A stretch of 15,038 bases of DNA from Promethearchaeota archaeon (GCA_030605895.1 JAUWHL010000009.1:1-15038); one strand, 5' to 3'; counted from the first letter of the stretch, positions 8,061 through 14,219 are shown. Notes: generated from the sequence alone by a model not told the origin. Program-made: numbers and translations.

Positions 8061-8091
8061 ATCCGGTGAGATAGCTCTTCGTGGGTTCGAA

Positions 8092-8121
8092 AAAAACTAC
8101 GTAAAGCGGAGTTTTCGATAA
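8092..8121 (+). other. tRNA-Leu intron 3 in the T loop (30 nt, position 59/60)
   Basis: The outer helix is the T stem GTGGG/CCCAC. The central helix is TTCG (8086-8089) with CGAT (8116-8119), with a T-T mismatch at the outer pair. The bulges are AAA (8090-8092) and AAT (8120-8122). The inner stem is AAAACT (8093-8098) with AGTTTT (8110-8115). Cuts after the second base of each bulge restore the perfect T loop TTCGAAT. Position 59/60 is a known non-canonical intron site in archaeal tRNAs. Confidence 0.82.
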
Positions 8122-8135
8122 TCCCACTCCCTGCA

Positions 8136-8143
8136 TTCTTTTC
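8136..8143 (+). terminator. T-rich run after the tRNA gene
   Basis: The sequence ttcttttc begins at the first base after the discriminator A73, as expected for a T-tract archaeal terminator. It sits in the 9-bp gap before the end of the opposite-strand gene. Confidence 0.35.
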
Positions 8144-8144
8144 A

Positions 8145-8501
8145 TTATTCAGTTATTTTTTTTAGAACTTTATTCAAAAAATTAACTAAAGGTTTTATTA
8201 TCTCTTCATCATCCTTTTTGCTTTTTAAAAATAAAAGGAGAAGTACTGGAGTTTTAAGGATATTTGAGGCTCTTTCCGCAATGATTGTGCTTAACATTTT
8301 TGTGTTCATACCAAAGAGGTTATATGATGCTGTTGGTGCTCTAATCCCTTCAATAATAGGTGGACTTCCTAATGTTACGTTCCCTATCCCCATACTGGGT
8401 TGATCAGAAATTAATAAAAGAAAACTCTTGTGTAATTTAAATAGATTTAAATATACTGTGATGTCCTCAATTTTTATATTTTCCTTAGCTAAGAGCTTCA
8501 T
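8145..8501 (-). CDS. Probable proteasome assembly chaperone 4 (PAC4)-like protein
   Basis: A 118-residue single-domain protein. The order of elements fits PAC4/Poc-type chaperone folds: an amphipathic strand (residues 10-22), then SFLLLISDQPSMGIGNVTLG (26-45), then TASYNLFGMN (57-66), a helix with TIIAERASNILKTP (72-85), and a strand VLLLLFLKS (86-94). Eukaryotic PAC4 likewise has a strand, a Gly-N-L/V-A-P segment, an S-x-x-LFG motif, a helix with RLxxKT, and a strand. The match is by pattern and not by strong identity, so the assignment is tentative. If correct, it would help build or dock 20S proteasome alpha rings. A PAC2-family gene lies 3.7 kb away in this window. A short opposite-strand open frame overlaps it but lacks any family resemblance. 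Confidence 0.5.
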   Translation of the reverse strand: MKLLAKENIKIEDITVYLNLFKLHKSFLLLISDQPSMGIGNVTLGSPPIIEGIRAPTASYNLFGMNTKMLSTIIAERASNILKTPVLLLLFLKSKKDDEEIIKPLVNFLNKVLKKITE

Positions 8502-8661
8502 TTGTAGTATTAATTACGTCTTTATAATTTAATTTTACAATTGAAAATTGATGTTTTGTTATGACAATGCTTATATTGTTTAATTATATTTAAAAATTAT
8601 ATTAAAATTGCTTATAATAGATTAATATAATATTAAAAAATCACTCTATAGAAATTCTAAA

Positions 8662-8889
8662 GTGTCAAAAATCAAGGTTAATAATAGCAAAAACCTCAAT
8701 AATAAAATACTTATTTGTTATAATTGTGGATTTCGAGTCGAAGATCAAAAGCTAAAATTATGTCCAAATTGTCAAGTAATCCTAAATCCTAATACATATA
8801 TCAATTGGAAGAAAAGTTGGTATGGATTTTTATGTTGTTTATGTATTGTTCCTTTTTTTATAGTTTTCATAGTTAATCTTTTCCTATGA
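8662..8889 (+). CDS. Small zinc-ribbon membrane protein
   Basis: A 75-residue protein that appears to start at GTG; no in-frame ATG is available before the ribbon. Residues 17-39 form a rubredoxin-like zinc ribbon, ICYNCGFRVEDQKLKLCPNC, with ligands C19, C22, C34 and C37. A hydrophobic helix at about 54-75 (WYGFLCCLCIVPFFIVFIVN) ends the protein and anchors it in the membrane. It is built like the gene at 7588 (N-terminal zinc site, C-terminal anchor) but is not clearly homologous to it. I do not recognise a named family. It is tail to tail with the next gene, 14 bp apart. Confidence 0.65.
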   Translation: MSKIKVNNSKNLNNKILICYNCGFRVEDQKLKLCPNCQVILNPNTYINWKKSWYGFLCCLCIVPFFIVFIVNLFL

Positions 8890-8903
8890 TATTTTGGGTA
8901 ACT

Positions 8904-9425
8904 TTAATCAAAAGATATCACTACATCAGATATCCTCTGTCTTCGAATGTCAAAATCATGATCAAGATGGATTGTTAAGCAATGTTGATCTTTTTTCTCC
9001 AGGTTTTTATGAACATAACTAATAGGAACTACAGGTAATTCTGATTCCAATACTGCTTTTTTTGGAACTGGAACAGGAATAATCGCTTTACACCGTTCGC
9101 AATTCACTAATACTACTTTAACATTGGAGGATTCAAATTTTTTCATTCTTTCTAATACATCAGTGGATAAATTTGAAGTATCTAAAGTAATTTTATCTTT
9201 TTGTTTAGGTGCAGAAGGAACGACTGGAATATCTAATTCTAGATCTTCGTCTGATAAGTATTTTGTTTTATTTTTTTTTTCTTCTTTCAAAGAAGTTGTT
9301 TTAATTTCTTCTCTTTTTATTTCTCCCCCACCAGTTTTACCTTTCTTTTTTTTAAAAGTAGACGATTTATTTTCCTGATTTTTATCCTTTTTAGTCAAAA
9401 ATCTCACATCTATTAAATAAATCAA
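8904..9425 (-). CDS. Unrecognised protein with a charged N-terminus and a Cys/His-rich C-terminal domain
   Basis: A 173-residue protein. Residues 11-80 are lysine- and glutamate-rich and probably disordered. Residues 100-173 look like a compact conserved domain: VKVVLVNCERCKAIIPVPVP (102-121), then LPVVPISYVHKN (130-141), then DQHCLTIHLDHDFDIRRQR (146-164) and a final SDVVIS strand. Candidate metal ligands are C109, C112, H139, H148, C149, H153 and H156. I do not recognise the family and assign no function. The first codon is uncertain: ATG 9425 is the longest choice, and downstream GTG and TTG codons near residues 7 and 10 would drop only a few residues. The Roadblock gene lies upstream on the same strand, 176 bp away. 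Confidence 0.7.
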   Translation of the reverse strand: MIYLIDVRFLTKKDKNQENKSSTFKKKKGKTGGGEIKREEIKTTSLKEEKKNKTKYLSDEDLELDIPVVPSAPKQKDKITLDTSNLSTDVLERMKKFESSNVKVVLVNCERCKAIIPVPVPKKAVLESELPVVPISYVHKNLEKKDQHCLTIHLDHDFDIRRQRISDVVISFD

Positions 9426-9601
9426 TTATCTAATTCTTAAGATCAACTAAAATTATAAAAAATTTATATATTTTGAATTCGAAATTATCATTTCTGTTTG
9501 TAAATATAAAAATCTGAATAATTACTTCGGAATAAATAATATAAAGAAAATATTAACCAAATACAAGTGAATTGTATTATAATCATTGGTTGTCTAATTC
9601 T

Positions 9602-10237
9602 TTAGACTCCAAAAATTACTCTTAATTCATTATAAATTTTTGATAACTCAGAAATTATTTGAGCATTATTTTGTTGAAGATAATAATTAATATAACCCGC
9701 CAATCCCTCACTATCTTTAATCCAGTCTAAAAAAGCTTGAATATCACCTTTAAGTTGAGGATCTACACTTGGACCGACACTAGGAGAAGGTGCTGCCTCT
9801 GTAGATGCTGCCCCTTCCATTTGAGCCGGTTTTTGACCCATTTGAGCATTTGAATCCAGATATGGTCCTTGTGTGCTCATAGATCCTACAGCCCTTTGAA
9901 CATCCATAGCGGCACCAATGGCATAGCCATCAGGGTCTAGGTAGACGATTAGTTTGTGTTCGTCATCTTTTGACGCAACAATGGCCCCTTCACCTTTGTA
10001 AGACATCGCAACCAACCGTTCAGCTTCCATCTGTAATACAGAATATTTCACTCCTGATACCATTATGAATTGAGCACTTTGACCAATCCAACTTGATACT
10101 ATTCTACCGATGTCTGCGCTAATGTCCCAATTATCTGTGGTATAAATAATTTCTTTACCTTTAACTACAGCTGCAGCGATAACATGGGGATCATTTTGCA
10201 TTAAATCATAAACAGCGGTTTGTGGGTCGACTGGCAT
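9602..10237 (-). CDS. Roadblock/LC7-domain protein with a C-terminal helical tail
   Basis: A 211-residue protein. Residues 5-117 fit a Roadblock/LC7 fold: helix TAVYDLMQN, strand VIAAAVVKGKEIIYTT (19-34), a long helix ADIGRIVSSW (41-50), strand SAQFIMVSGVKYSVLQM (54-70), strand GAIVASKDDEHKLIVYLD (84-101) and helix IGAAMDVQRAV (107-117). Residues 118-160 are a low-complexity Gln/Ala/Ser/Pro linker. Residues 161-211 form two amphipathic helices (IQAFLDWIKD, ISELSKIYNELRVIF). Roadblock proteins bind or regulate small GTPases (MglB/Ragulator style), and Asgard genomes hold many; no GTPase gene is in the window. Codons here are visibly more GC-rich than in the neighbours, which suggests strong expression. 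The start ATG is followed at once by the first helix. A clean TATA box lies upstream. Confidence 0.72.
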   Translation of the reverse strand: MPVDPQTAVYDLMQNDPHVIAAAVVKGKEIIYTTDNWDISADIGRIVSSWIGQSAQFIMVSGVKYSVLQMEAERLVAMSYKGEGAIVASKDDEHKLIVYLDPDGYAIGAAMDVQRAVGSMSTQGPYLDSNAQMGQKPAQMEGAASTEAAPSPSVGPSVDPQLKGDIQAFLDWIKDSEGLAGYINYYLQQNNAQIISELSKIYNELRVIFGV

Positions 10238-10304
10238 TTTTTTCTCTTTATTCTGGTAATTTATAACTAAAATAATACTAAAGTCATTACGTAATATTAT
10301 AAAA

Positions 10305-10314
10305 TAATTATATA
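10305..10314 (-). promoter_or_regulatory. TATA-like box upstream of the Roadblock gene
   Basis: On the minus strand this reads GTATATAATT, a good archaeal TATA element about 70 bases before the ATG. Initiation about 25 bases downstream would leave a leader near 40-50 nt. The background is AT-rich, so this is a candidate only. Confidence 0.35.
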
Positions 10315-10347
10315 CTATTTTATTAAAAATTTATCGAAAACATAATT

Positions 10348-10824
10348 TTAATTAATTTTTTTCTCTATTTTTACATTAAATTTTCCAAATTCCGGTTGCT
10401 CATGTGATTTGATCTGATTAAAATCTTTATGTATGGTTTCCTTATAACTATCTTCAAATGGAATTTTATTTTCAAAAAAAAGCGTATGATAAATATCATT
10501 TTTTTTTAAATTTTCCAAATGTTTTTCTAGACTATTAATATTTTTAAATAATTTTCTACATACCGGACAATTTGGGGATTGCTTTTCCAAAAGATCTATT
10601 GGCTTTTTTTTGACAATAATTTGAAAATTTTTCTTTTTATTAAACAAATCCAAATCATACAGACAAAAATAACTCATAAGATTTCCATAGGATGAATACT
10701 CAAAAAAAGCTTTACTTCCATGGGTGCATTCCCAATATAATACAGTAGCGTTACATTTTGGACATTTTGATTGAAAAACTCGAAGATAACAATGTTTTCT
10801 ATGGGGCTTATAATAATGTCGCAT
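10348..10824 (-). CDS. Double zinc-finger protein of unknown function
   Basis: A 158-residue protein with two zinc sites. The first is KCPKCNATVLYWECTHGSKA (residues 20-39), with C21, C24, C33 and H35 as likely ligands. A CPxC...Y(W/Y)ECxHGSK ribbon of this kind occurs in other uncharacterised small proteins. The second is CPVCRKLFKNINSLEKHLEN (86-105), a C2H2 finger with C86, C89, H102 and H113. The C2H2 spacing is x2, x12, x10, so the last spacer is longer than the classical 3-5. The region between is strand-rich with a basic stretch (NKKKNF, VKKKP). The tail (residues 114-158) is charged. DNA, RNA or protein binding are all possible. It is divergent from TFB across 168 bp and 110 bp upstream of the Roadblock gene. 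Confidence 0.7.
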   Translation of the reverse strand: MRHYYKPHRKHCYLRVFQSKCPKCNATVLYWECTHGSKAFFEYSSYGNLMSYFCLYDLDLFNKKKNFQIIVKKKPIDLLEKQSPNCPVCRKLFKNINSLEKHLENLKKNDIYHTLFFENKIPFEDSYKETIHKDFNQIKSHEQPEFGKFNVKIEKKIN

Positions 10825-10992
10825 TATATTAAGAGAAAGAAGGAATTTATTAAAGTGTTTCGATCTAATATTAAATTCAAAAATTGTAAACTGAGTTTAT
10901 TATTAATGGATAAATCCTCAAAACGCAAACATTTAAATGCGCAAGATTAATTATGAAAATTAAAGAAGAGAATTTATAAAGGGTTGGTATAA

Positions 10993-11922
10993 TTGGATCT
11001 TTCATTCCCTCAAAAAAATTTCAATTTATGCCCAGAATGTGGTAACAAAAATTTAATCTCAGATGATTCTCGTGGTGAGATAATTTGTAACCTATGTGGA
11101 TTAGTTTTAAGTCAAAGACTTATAGATTCGGGACCAGAATGGCGAGCATTTACATCAGAGGAGGCGAAAAGAAAAGTGAGAGTAGGAGCCCCTACAACAC
11201 TTACTCTTCATGATAAAGGCTTGAGTACTATGATCGGTTGGAATAATAAAGACGCATTTGGAAAAAATATAAGCCCTAAAATGAAGGCTGAAGTTTATCG
11301 ATTAAGAAAATGGCATGTAAGAACACGTACTAATAAATCAATTGATAGAAATTTAGCTTATGCAATGAATGAATTAGATAGATTTTCTTCTCAACTGAAC
11401 CTTTCTAAAGATTTGAAAGAATCATCTGCTCATATTTATAGAAAAATGGCTAATAAGAATTTAATTAGAGGCAGATCTATCGAAGCAATGCTAATTGCCT
11501 CAATTTATTTGTCTTGTAGATTAAATACTATACCAAAAACATTAGATGATTTCATAGAATTTGCTTCAGTGGATAAGAAAAAGGTCGCTCGCTGCTATAG
11601 GTTAATTTTAAACGAGCTAAAATTAAATATAAAAGTATCTTCTCCAATAAATTTCATACCACGGTTTTGTGCTGAATTAAAACTTTCTGGAAAAACTCAA
11701 AATAGGGCGGCCTCAATTTTAAAACTGGCAAAAAAGTATCGCATCACAGCCGGAAAAGCTCCAACAGGTCTAGCAGGTGCAGCATTATATGTTGCTGCAA
11801 TACAAGAAGGAGAACGGCGTACTCAAAAAGAAATCTCAACGGCAGCGGGAGTTACAGAAGCAACTATCCGGAATCGGTACAAAGAATTAGTAAATCATTT
11901 AAAATTCGAAATAAAAATATAG
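10993..11922 (+). CDS. tfb: Transcription initiation factor IIB (TFB)
   Basis: TFB bridges TBP-bound promoter DNA and RNA polymerase and sets the start site. The 309-residue protein has the complete order. A zinc ribbon lies at 11-40 (C13, C16, C32, C35). The B-reader/linker region is at 45-110, with GPEWRAF (47-53) and a basic RLRKWHVRTR stretch (103-112). The first cyclin repeat covers about 118-205, including GRSIEAMLIASIYLSCR (160-176). The second covers about 215-305, including GKAPTGLAGAALYVAA (254-269). The BRE-binding helix-turn-helix is RTQKEISTAAGVTEATIRNR (276-295). It appears to start at TTG: the codon just before is TAA and no other start codon precedes Cys13. TATA-like boxes at 10931 and 10973 are present, but the nearer one lies too close for normal spacing. 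It is convergent with the Rpo12 gene. Confidence 0.95.
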   Translation: MDLSFPQKNFNLCPECGNKNLISDDSRGEIICNLCGLVLSQRLIDSGPEWRAFTSEEAKRKVRVGAPTTLTLHDKGLSTMIGWNNKDAFGKNISPKMKAEVYRLRKWHVRTRTNKSIDRNLAYAMNELDRFSSQLNLSKDLKESSAHIYRKMANKNLIRGRSIEAMLIASIYLSCRLNTIPKTLDDFIEFASVDKKKVARCYRLILNELKLNIKVSSPINFIPRFCAELKLSGKTQNRAASILKLAKKYRITAGKAPTGLAGAALYVAAIQEGERRTQKEISTAAGVTEATIRNRYKELVNHLKFEIKI

Positions 11923-11987
11923 AAAATTTTCTTTTTGATTTTAATAAAGGATATAGATTTATGGATATTTAATAAAATGAATTAGAT

Positions 11988-12137
11988 CTAACGAACTTTA
12001 ATACGTTTTATAACATCTGGGCGCTTCTTATATAAAATTCGAAATCCACAGTGAGAACATTTTATGCCTGGAAGAGCACTCAATTCCTTTTTGCTGACTT
12101 CTTTACCACAACTCTTCCTAGCACACACATATTTCAT
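11988..12137 (-). CDS. rpoP: RNA polymerase subunit Rpo12 (RpoP)
   Basis: The smallest zinc-binding subunit of archaeal RNA polymerase (eukaryotic Rpb12), sitting on the Rpo3/Rpo10/Rpo11 assembly platform. I start it at the ATG that gives 49 residues, beginning MKYVC, because the family is 46-50 residues long and begins just before the first cysteine. An in-frame ATG 51 bases further upstream would add 17 residues with no family match. The core LPGIKCSHCGFRILYKKRPD (residues 22-41) and the basic tail VIKRIKVR are typical. Ligands are C5, C10, C27 and C30. The first pair is spaced C-x4-C and not the usual C-x2-C. It lies 89 bp downstream of the PAC2-family gene on the same strand, so co-transcription is possible. 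Confidence 0.92.
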   Translation of the reverse strand: MKYVCARKSCGKEVSKKELSALPGIKCSHCGFRILYKKRPDVIKRIKVR

Positions 12138-12226
12138 AATTATTCTAAATTCCCCATAATTAAAATATTTTTCCTTTAGAAAAAGCAATTTGTAAACAAG
12201 AAGAGCTTGTTAAAAATAAATTTAAC

Positions 12227-13036
12227 TTAGATGTATAATGATTTTTGTGTATCATCTGTATCAACAAGTTGGAGTGTATCGAGATCTTTTTCTAATTGAT
12301 CTCTTTTAAGCTGAAGGTTTTTTGTAATATCTTCTATATTCTCCAAGGAATATTTCTTTTTTATTGGTAAAGTAAAGGATTTTTTAAGCATTTCTAAAAG
12401 AGTAATTGATGCTTTAAGATCGGTGATATCTTCATTAATCATAGCAATATTATCCGTTTCTGCGAGAAAAACTAATCCATCAATGTTAAACCTTGCTTTT
12501 GCTAAAGTTGGAATTAAACCATTTGCCCCAATTATTACACCTTTCTGAATTTTCTGACAATTATTTTCTGTTAAATAATGTTTTAATAATTCACGATTAG
12601 TTGAGCTAAGATAGATTTTAGGTAGTTTTGAAGTGATTTTTCTACTATTTACAGGATAAGCCCCTAGAGCGATTATTAATTTTATACCATATTGATGAAT
12701 AATTTCAGTTAGAAAGTTAGAAATTTTATATATCCCTTTCGGAGTGAGACTTTGCGCATCAGCAGTTATTAACAATATATCTCTTAATTCATTTGGATCC
12801 TTCCAATATAGAATTTCAGCTTTAGGAGCTGATAATAAACTATCATCCACGATAGCTCCCGCGGGATAATCCTCAAAAATGATATCAATTAGATTTTTAG
12901 CGTTAAGTTGCCCTATAAGAGAATCTAAAGCAAATTTTCCAACATCAGCAATCCCCGGCATTCCTAATATACAAAGGGGTCTTATAAAGTCTTCTTCCTC
13001 CATATTTTCATGTTTTATAACTCTTATTCCTTCCAT
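12227..13036 (-). CDS. PAC2-family (proteasome assembly chaperone 2-like) protein
   Basis: A 269-residue protein of the archaeal PAC2/PbaB type. The Rossmann-like core opens with PLCILGMPGIADVGKFALDS (residues 20-39), the family's G-x-PG-x-x-x-VG signature. IIFEDYPAGAIVDD (52-65), ILLITADAQSLTP (87-99), LIIALGAYPVN (119-129), VIIGANGLIPTLAK (167-180) and GLVFLAETDN (186-195) follow. The family's late acid-rich helix is present at 240-260 (a coiled-coil-like LQLKRDQLEKDLDTLQLVD). Archaeal members bind the 20S proteasome through a C-terminal tail, and members commonly end in a hydrophobic-x-aromatic tripeptide. Here the end is SLYI. Function in proteasome assembly or chaperoning is inferred from the family. 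It is divergent from the CxxCxxCC gene across 137 bp. Confidence 0.9.
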   Translation of the reverse strand: MEGIRVIKHENMEEEDFIRPLCILGMPGIADVGKFALDSLIGQLNAKNLIDIIFEDYPAGAIVDDSLLSAPKAEILYWKDPNELRDILLITADAQSLTPKGIYKISNFLTEIIHQYGIKLIIALGAYPVNSRKITSKLPKIYLSSTNRELLKHYLTENNCQKIQKGVIIGANGLIPTLAKARFNIDGLVFLAETDNIAMINEDITDLKASITLLEMLKKSFTLPIKKKYSLENIEDITKNLQLKRDQLEKDLDTLQLVDTDDTQKSLYI

Positions 13037-13138
13037 AACTTAAACCTTATTTAATAATAAACTTGCCTAAGAATAGGGTGTTTTTATCAGTTTAAAAACG
13101 ATGTATTATCCTAGTAGACACAAGATTTAGTGTAAAAC

Positions 13139-13148
13139 TAATATAATC
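13139..13148 (+). promoter_or_regulatory. TATA-like box upstream of the CxxCxxCC-family gene
   Basis: The sequence taatataatc sits about 30 bases before the ATG at 13174. That spacing would give a leaderless or nearly leaderless transcript and supports the upstream start codon. The match lies in AT-rich DNA. Confidence 0.35.
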
Positions 13149-13173
13149 ATATTATCAAAAAATTAAATTTAGA

Positions 13174-13812
13174 ATGACCTCTTATTCTCCTTATTACACA
13201 ATATCAAATCTTAGGATGTCAATAAAATATAATTGTAGAATGTGTGGTACTTGTTGTCATGAGGTTCCTGGAGATTATATAAAAAGAATTCCCCTATATC
13301 CCGATGAAGCTAACACACTTATTGAGATAGCGAAAGAACGGGATATCGAATTTAAAATAATCGAAGACCTTGTGTTTCCTGATATTAAAAATGAAAAAAT
13401 ATTGATTATCACCTATCGAATAAAATTAGATAATGAAAATCAAGGTTGTCCTTTTTACGATGATTGTTATGGGTGTACTGTTCATGATAATAAACCATTA
13501 GCATGTCAGGCATATCCCCTCGCATTAAAACGTGTAGATGCATTTAATTTTGAGATTTCAATTGATCCTCTATGTAATTTTGTTATTGAATATTATAATG
13601 AATTAGAGAACATAGATCTAGAACAATTGAAAGAGGTTTTTAAAGAAGAGTATCCAAAGGCTGAAAATTTTTATAGAAAAAATAAAAAATTAATATTTAA
13701 AATAAGGAAGCTAGAAGCATTAAAAAAAATAATTATACCCCGTCAGATAAGTTTGGAAGAATTTAATAAATATTTACAAAATTGGAATAGAGAAAATATT
13801 TCAGTTAAATAA
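13174..13812 (+). CDS. CxxCxxCC-family (YkgJ-like) metal or Fe-S-binding protein
   Basis: A 212-residue protein. The N-terminal motif KYNCRMCGTCCHEVPGD (residues 18-34) gives C21-x2-C24-x2-C27-C28. The second cluster, GCPFYDDCYGCTVHDNKPLA (91-110), carries C92, C98 and C101 and leads to C111 in the CQAYPL motif. This is the two-part Cys pattern of the YkgJ/CxxCxxCC family (UPF0153-like), thought to hold zinc or an Fe-S cluster; the reaction is unknown. Residues 140-200 form charged helices with no motif. The start could also be the Met at residue 15 (position 13216), which sits three residues before the conserved K-Y-N-C; the upstream ATG is kept because of a TATA box at proper distance. It is tail to tail with the Sws1-like gene, 14 bp apart. 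Confidence 0.82.
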   Translation: MTSYSPYYTISNLRMSIKYNCRMCGTCCHEVPGDYIKRIPLYPDEANTLIEIAKERDIEFKIIEDLVFPDIKNEKILIITYRIKLDNENQGCPFYDDCYGCTVHDNKPLACQAYPLALKRVDAFNFEISIDPLCNFVIEYYNELENIDLEQLKEVFKEEYPKAENFYRKNKKLIFKIRKLEALKKIIIPRQISLEEFNKYLQNWNRENISVK

Positions 13813-13826
13813 TTAGAAAAGAAGTT

Positions 13827-14219
13827 TCATATTTTAAGCTTTAAATCTCGGAGTAACTCATTAAATTTATGGTCTTCTAAGTTTAGAATTTGATATTTAT
13901 TTAAAGCTTCACTAATTATTTGAGCTAATATATGTTTACAAAAATTATGATTTCTCTTTATAACAACATTTTTATAAAAATCTTGACATGAACAAAACAA
14001 TTTTGGATAAATCAAATGCTCTTGATTTTCACCTTTCGCAGCCCAAACTGTTCTATTTGAAGGTGTATATATATATTTTATAATTCCTCTTTTTAATACA
14101 TCAATAACATTTGTAGATCTACCAGGAAAAATTGTATCTAAAAAGGAAATGAATTCTTCATCTATTAGTTTCTTTTTCTTGGCCTTTATAAAAACTTGAA
14201 TTAATAAATCTTTTGACAT
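13827..14219 (-). CDS. SWIM zinc-finger protein resembling Sws1/ZSWIM7
   Basis: A 130-residue protein with a SWIM zinc site: C76-S-C78-x15-C94-K-H96-x2-A99. The trailing Ala in CxHxxA is the mark of the Sws1/ZSWIM7 subgroup, whose eukaryotic members pair with Rad51 paralogues (Shu complex) in homologous recombination. The likeness runs along the whole length, not just the finger: helices 1-30 ending in an aromatic-Gly segment (FPGRSTNVIDVLKRG, 31-45), a strand with YTPSNRTVW (51-59), the finger, then two closing helices (SEALNKYQILNL and FNELLRDLKL). Human ZSWIM7 has about the same size and order. No RadA paralogue is in the window. The start ATG is preceded at 27 bases by a TATA-like box. 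Confidence 0.82.
   Translation of the reverse strand: MSKDLLIQVFIKAKKKKLIDEEFISFLDTIFPGRSTNVIDVLKRGIIKYIYTPSNRTVWAAKGENQEHLIYPKLFCSCQDFYKNVVIKRNHNFCKHILAQIISEALNKYQILNLEDHKFNELLRDLKLKI

Larger units (their letters stand above)
7944..8135 (+). tRNA. tRNA-Leu(CAA) with three introns
   Basis: The four proposed exons are 7944-7977, 8009-8013, 8061-8091 and 8122-8135. Joined, they make an 84-nt type II tRNA. The acceptor stem is GCAGGGA with TCCCTGC, and the discriminator is A73. The D arm is ACC/GGT with GG in the loop. The anticodon stem is CCGGA/TCCGG with loop CTCAAGA (anticodon CAA). The long variable arm is TGAGATAGCTCTTC, and the T arm is GTGGG-TTCGAAT-CCCAC. The long variable arm, A73 and the CAA anticodon identify leucine. 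No 3' CCA is encoded. Each gap removed is bordered by a bulge-helix-bulge-like structure. The three introns total 108 nt, more than the mature tRNA. The gene is + strand, converging with the gene ending at 8145, and a T-rich run follows it. Read without introns, no tRNA would fold past the D arm. Confidence 0.9.

Noticed and set aside
8218..8403. Plus-strand open frame opposite the PAC4-like gene
   Set aside because: It is short and lies wholly within the longer minus-strand frame, whose translation has a coherent fold pattern.
11988..12188. Longer start for Rpo12 with 17 extra residues
   Set aside because: The added residues have no family match, and the 49-residue form starts where archaeal Rpo12 normally does.
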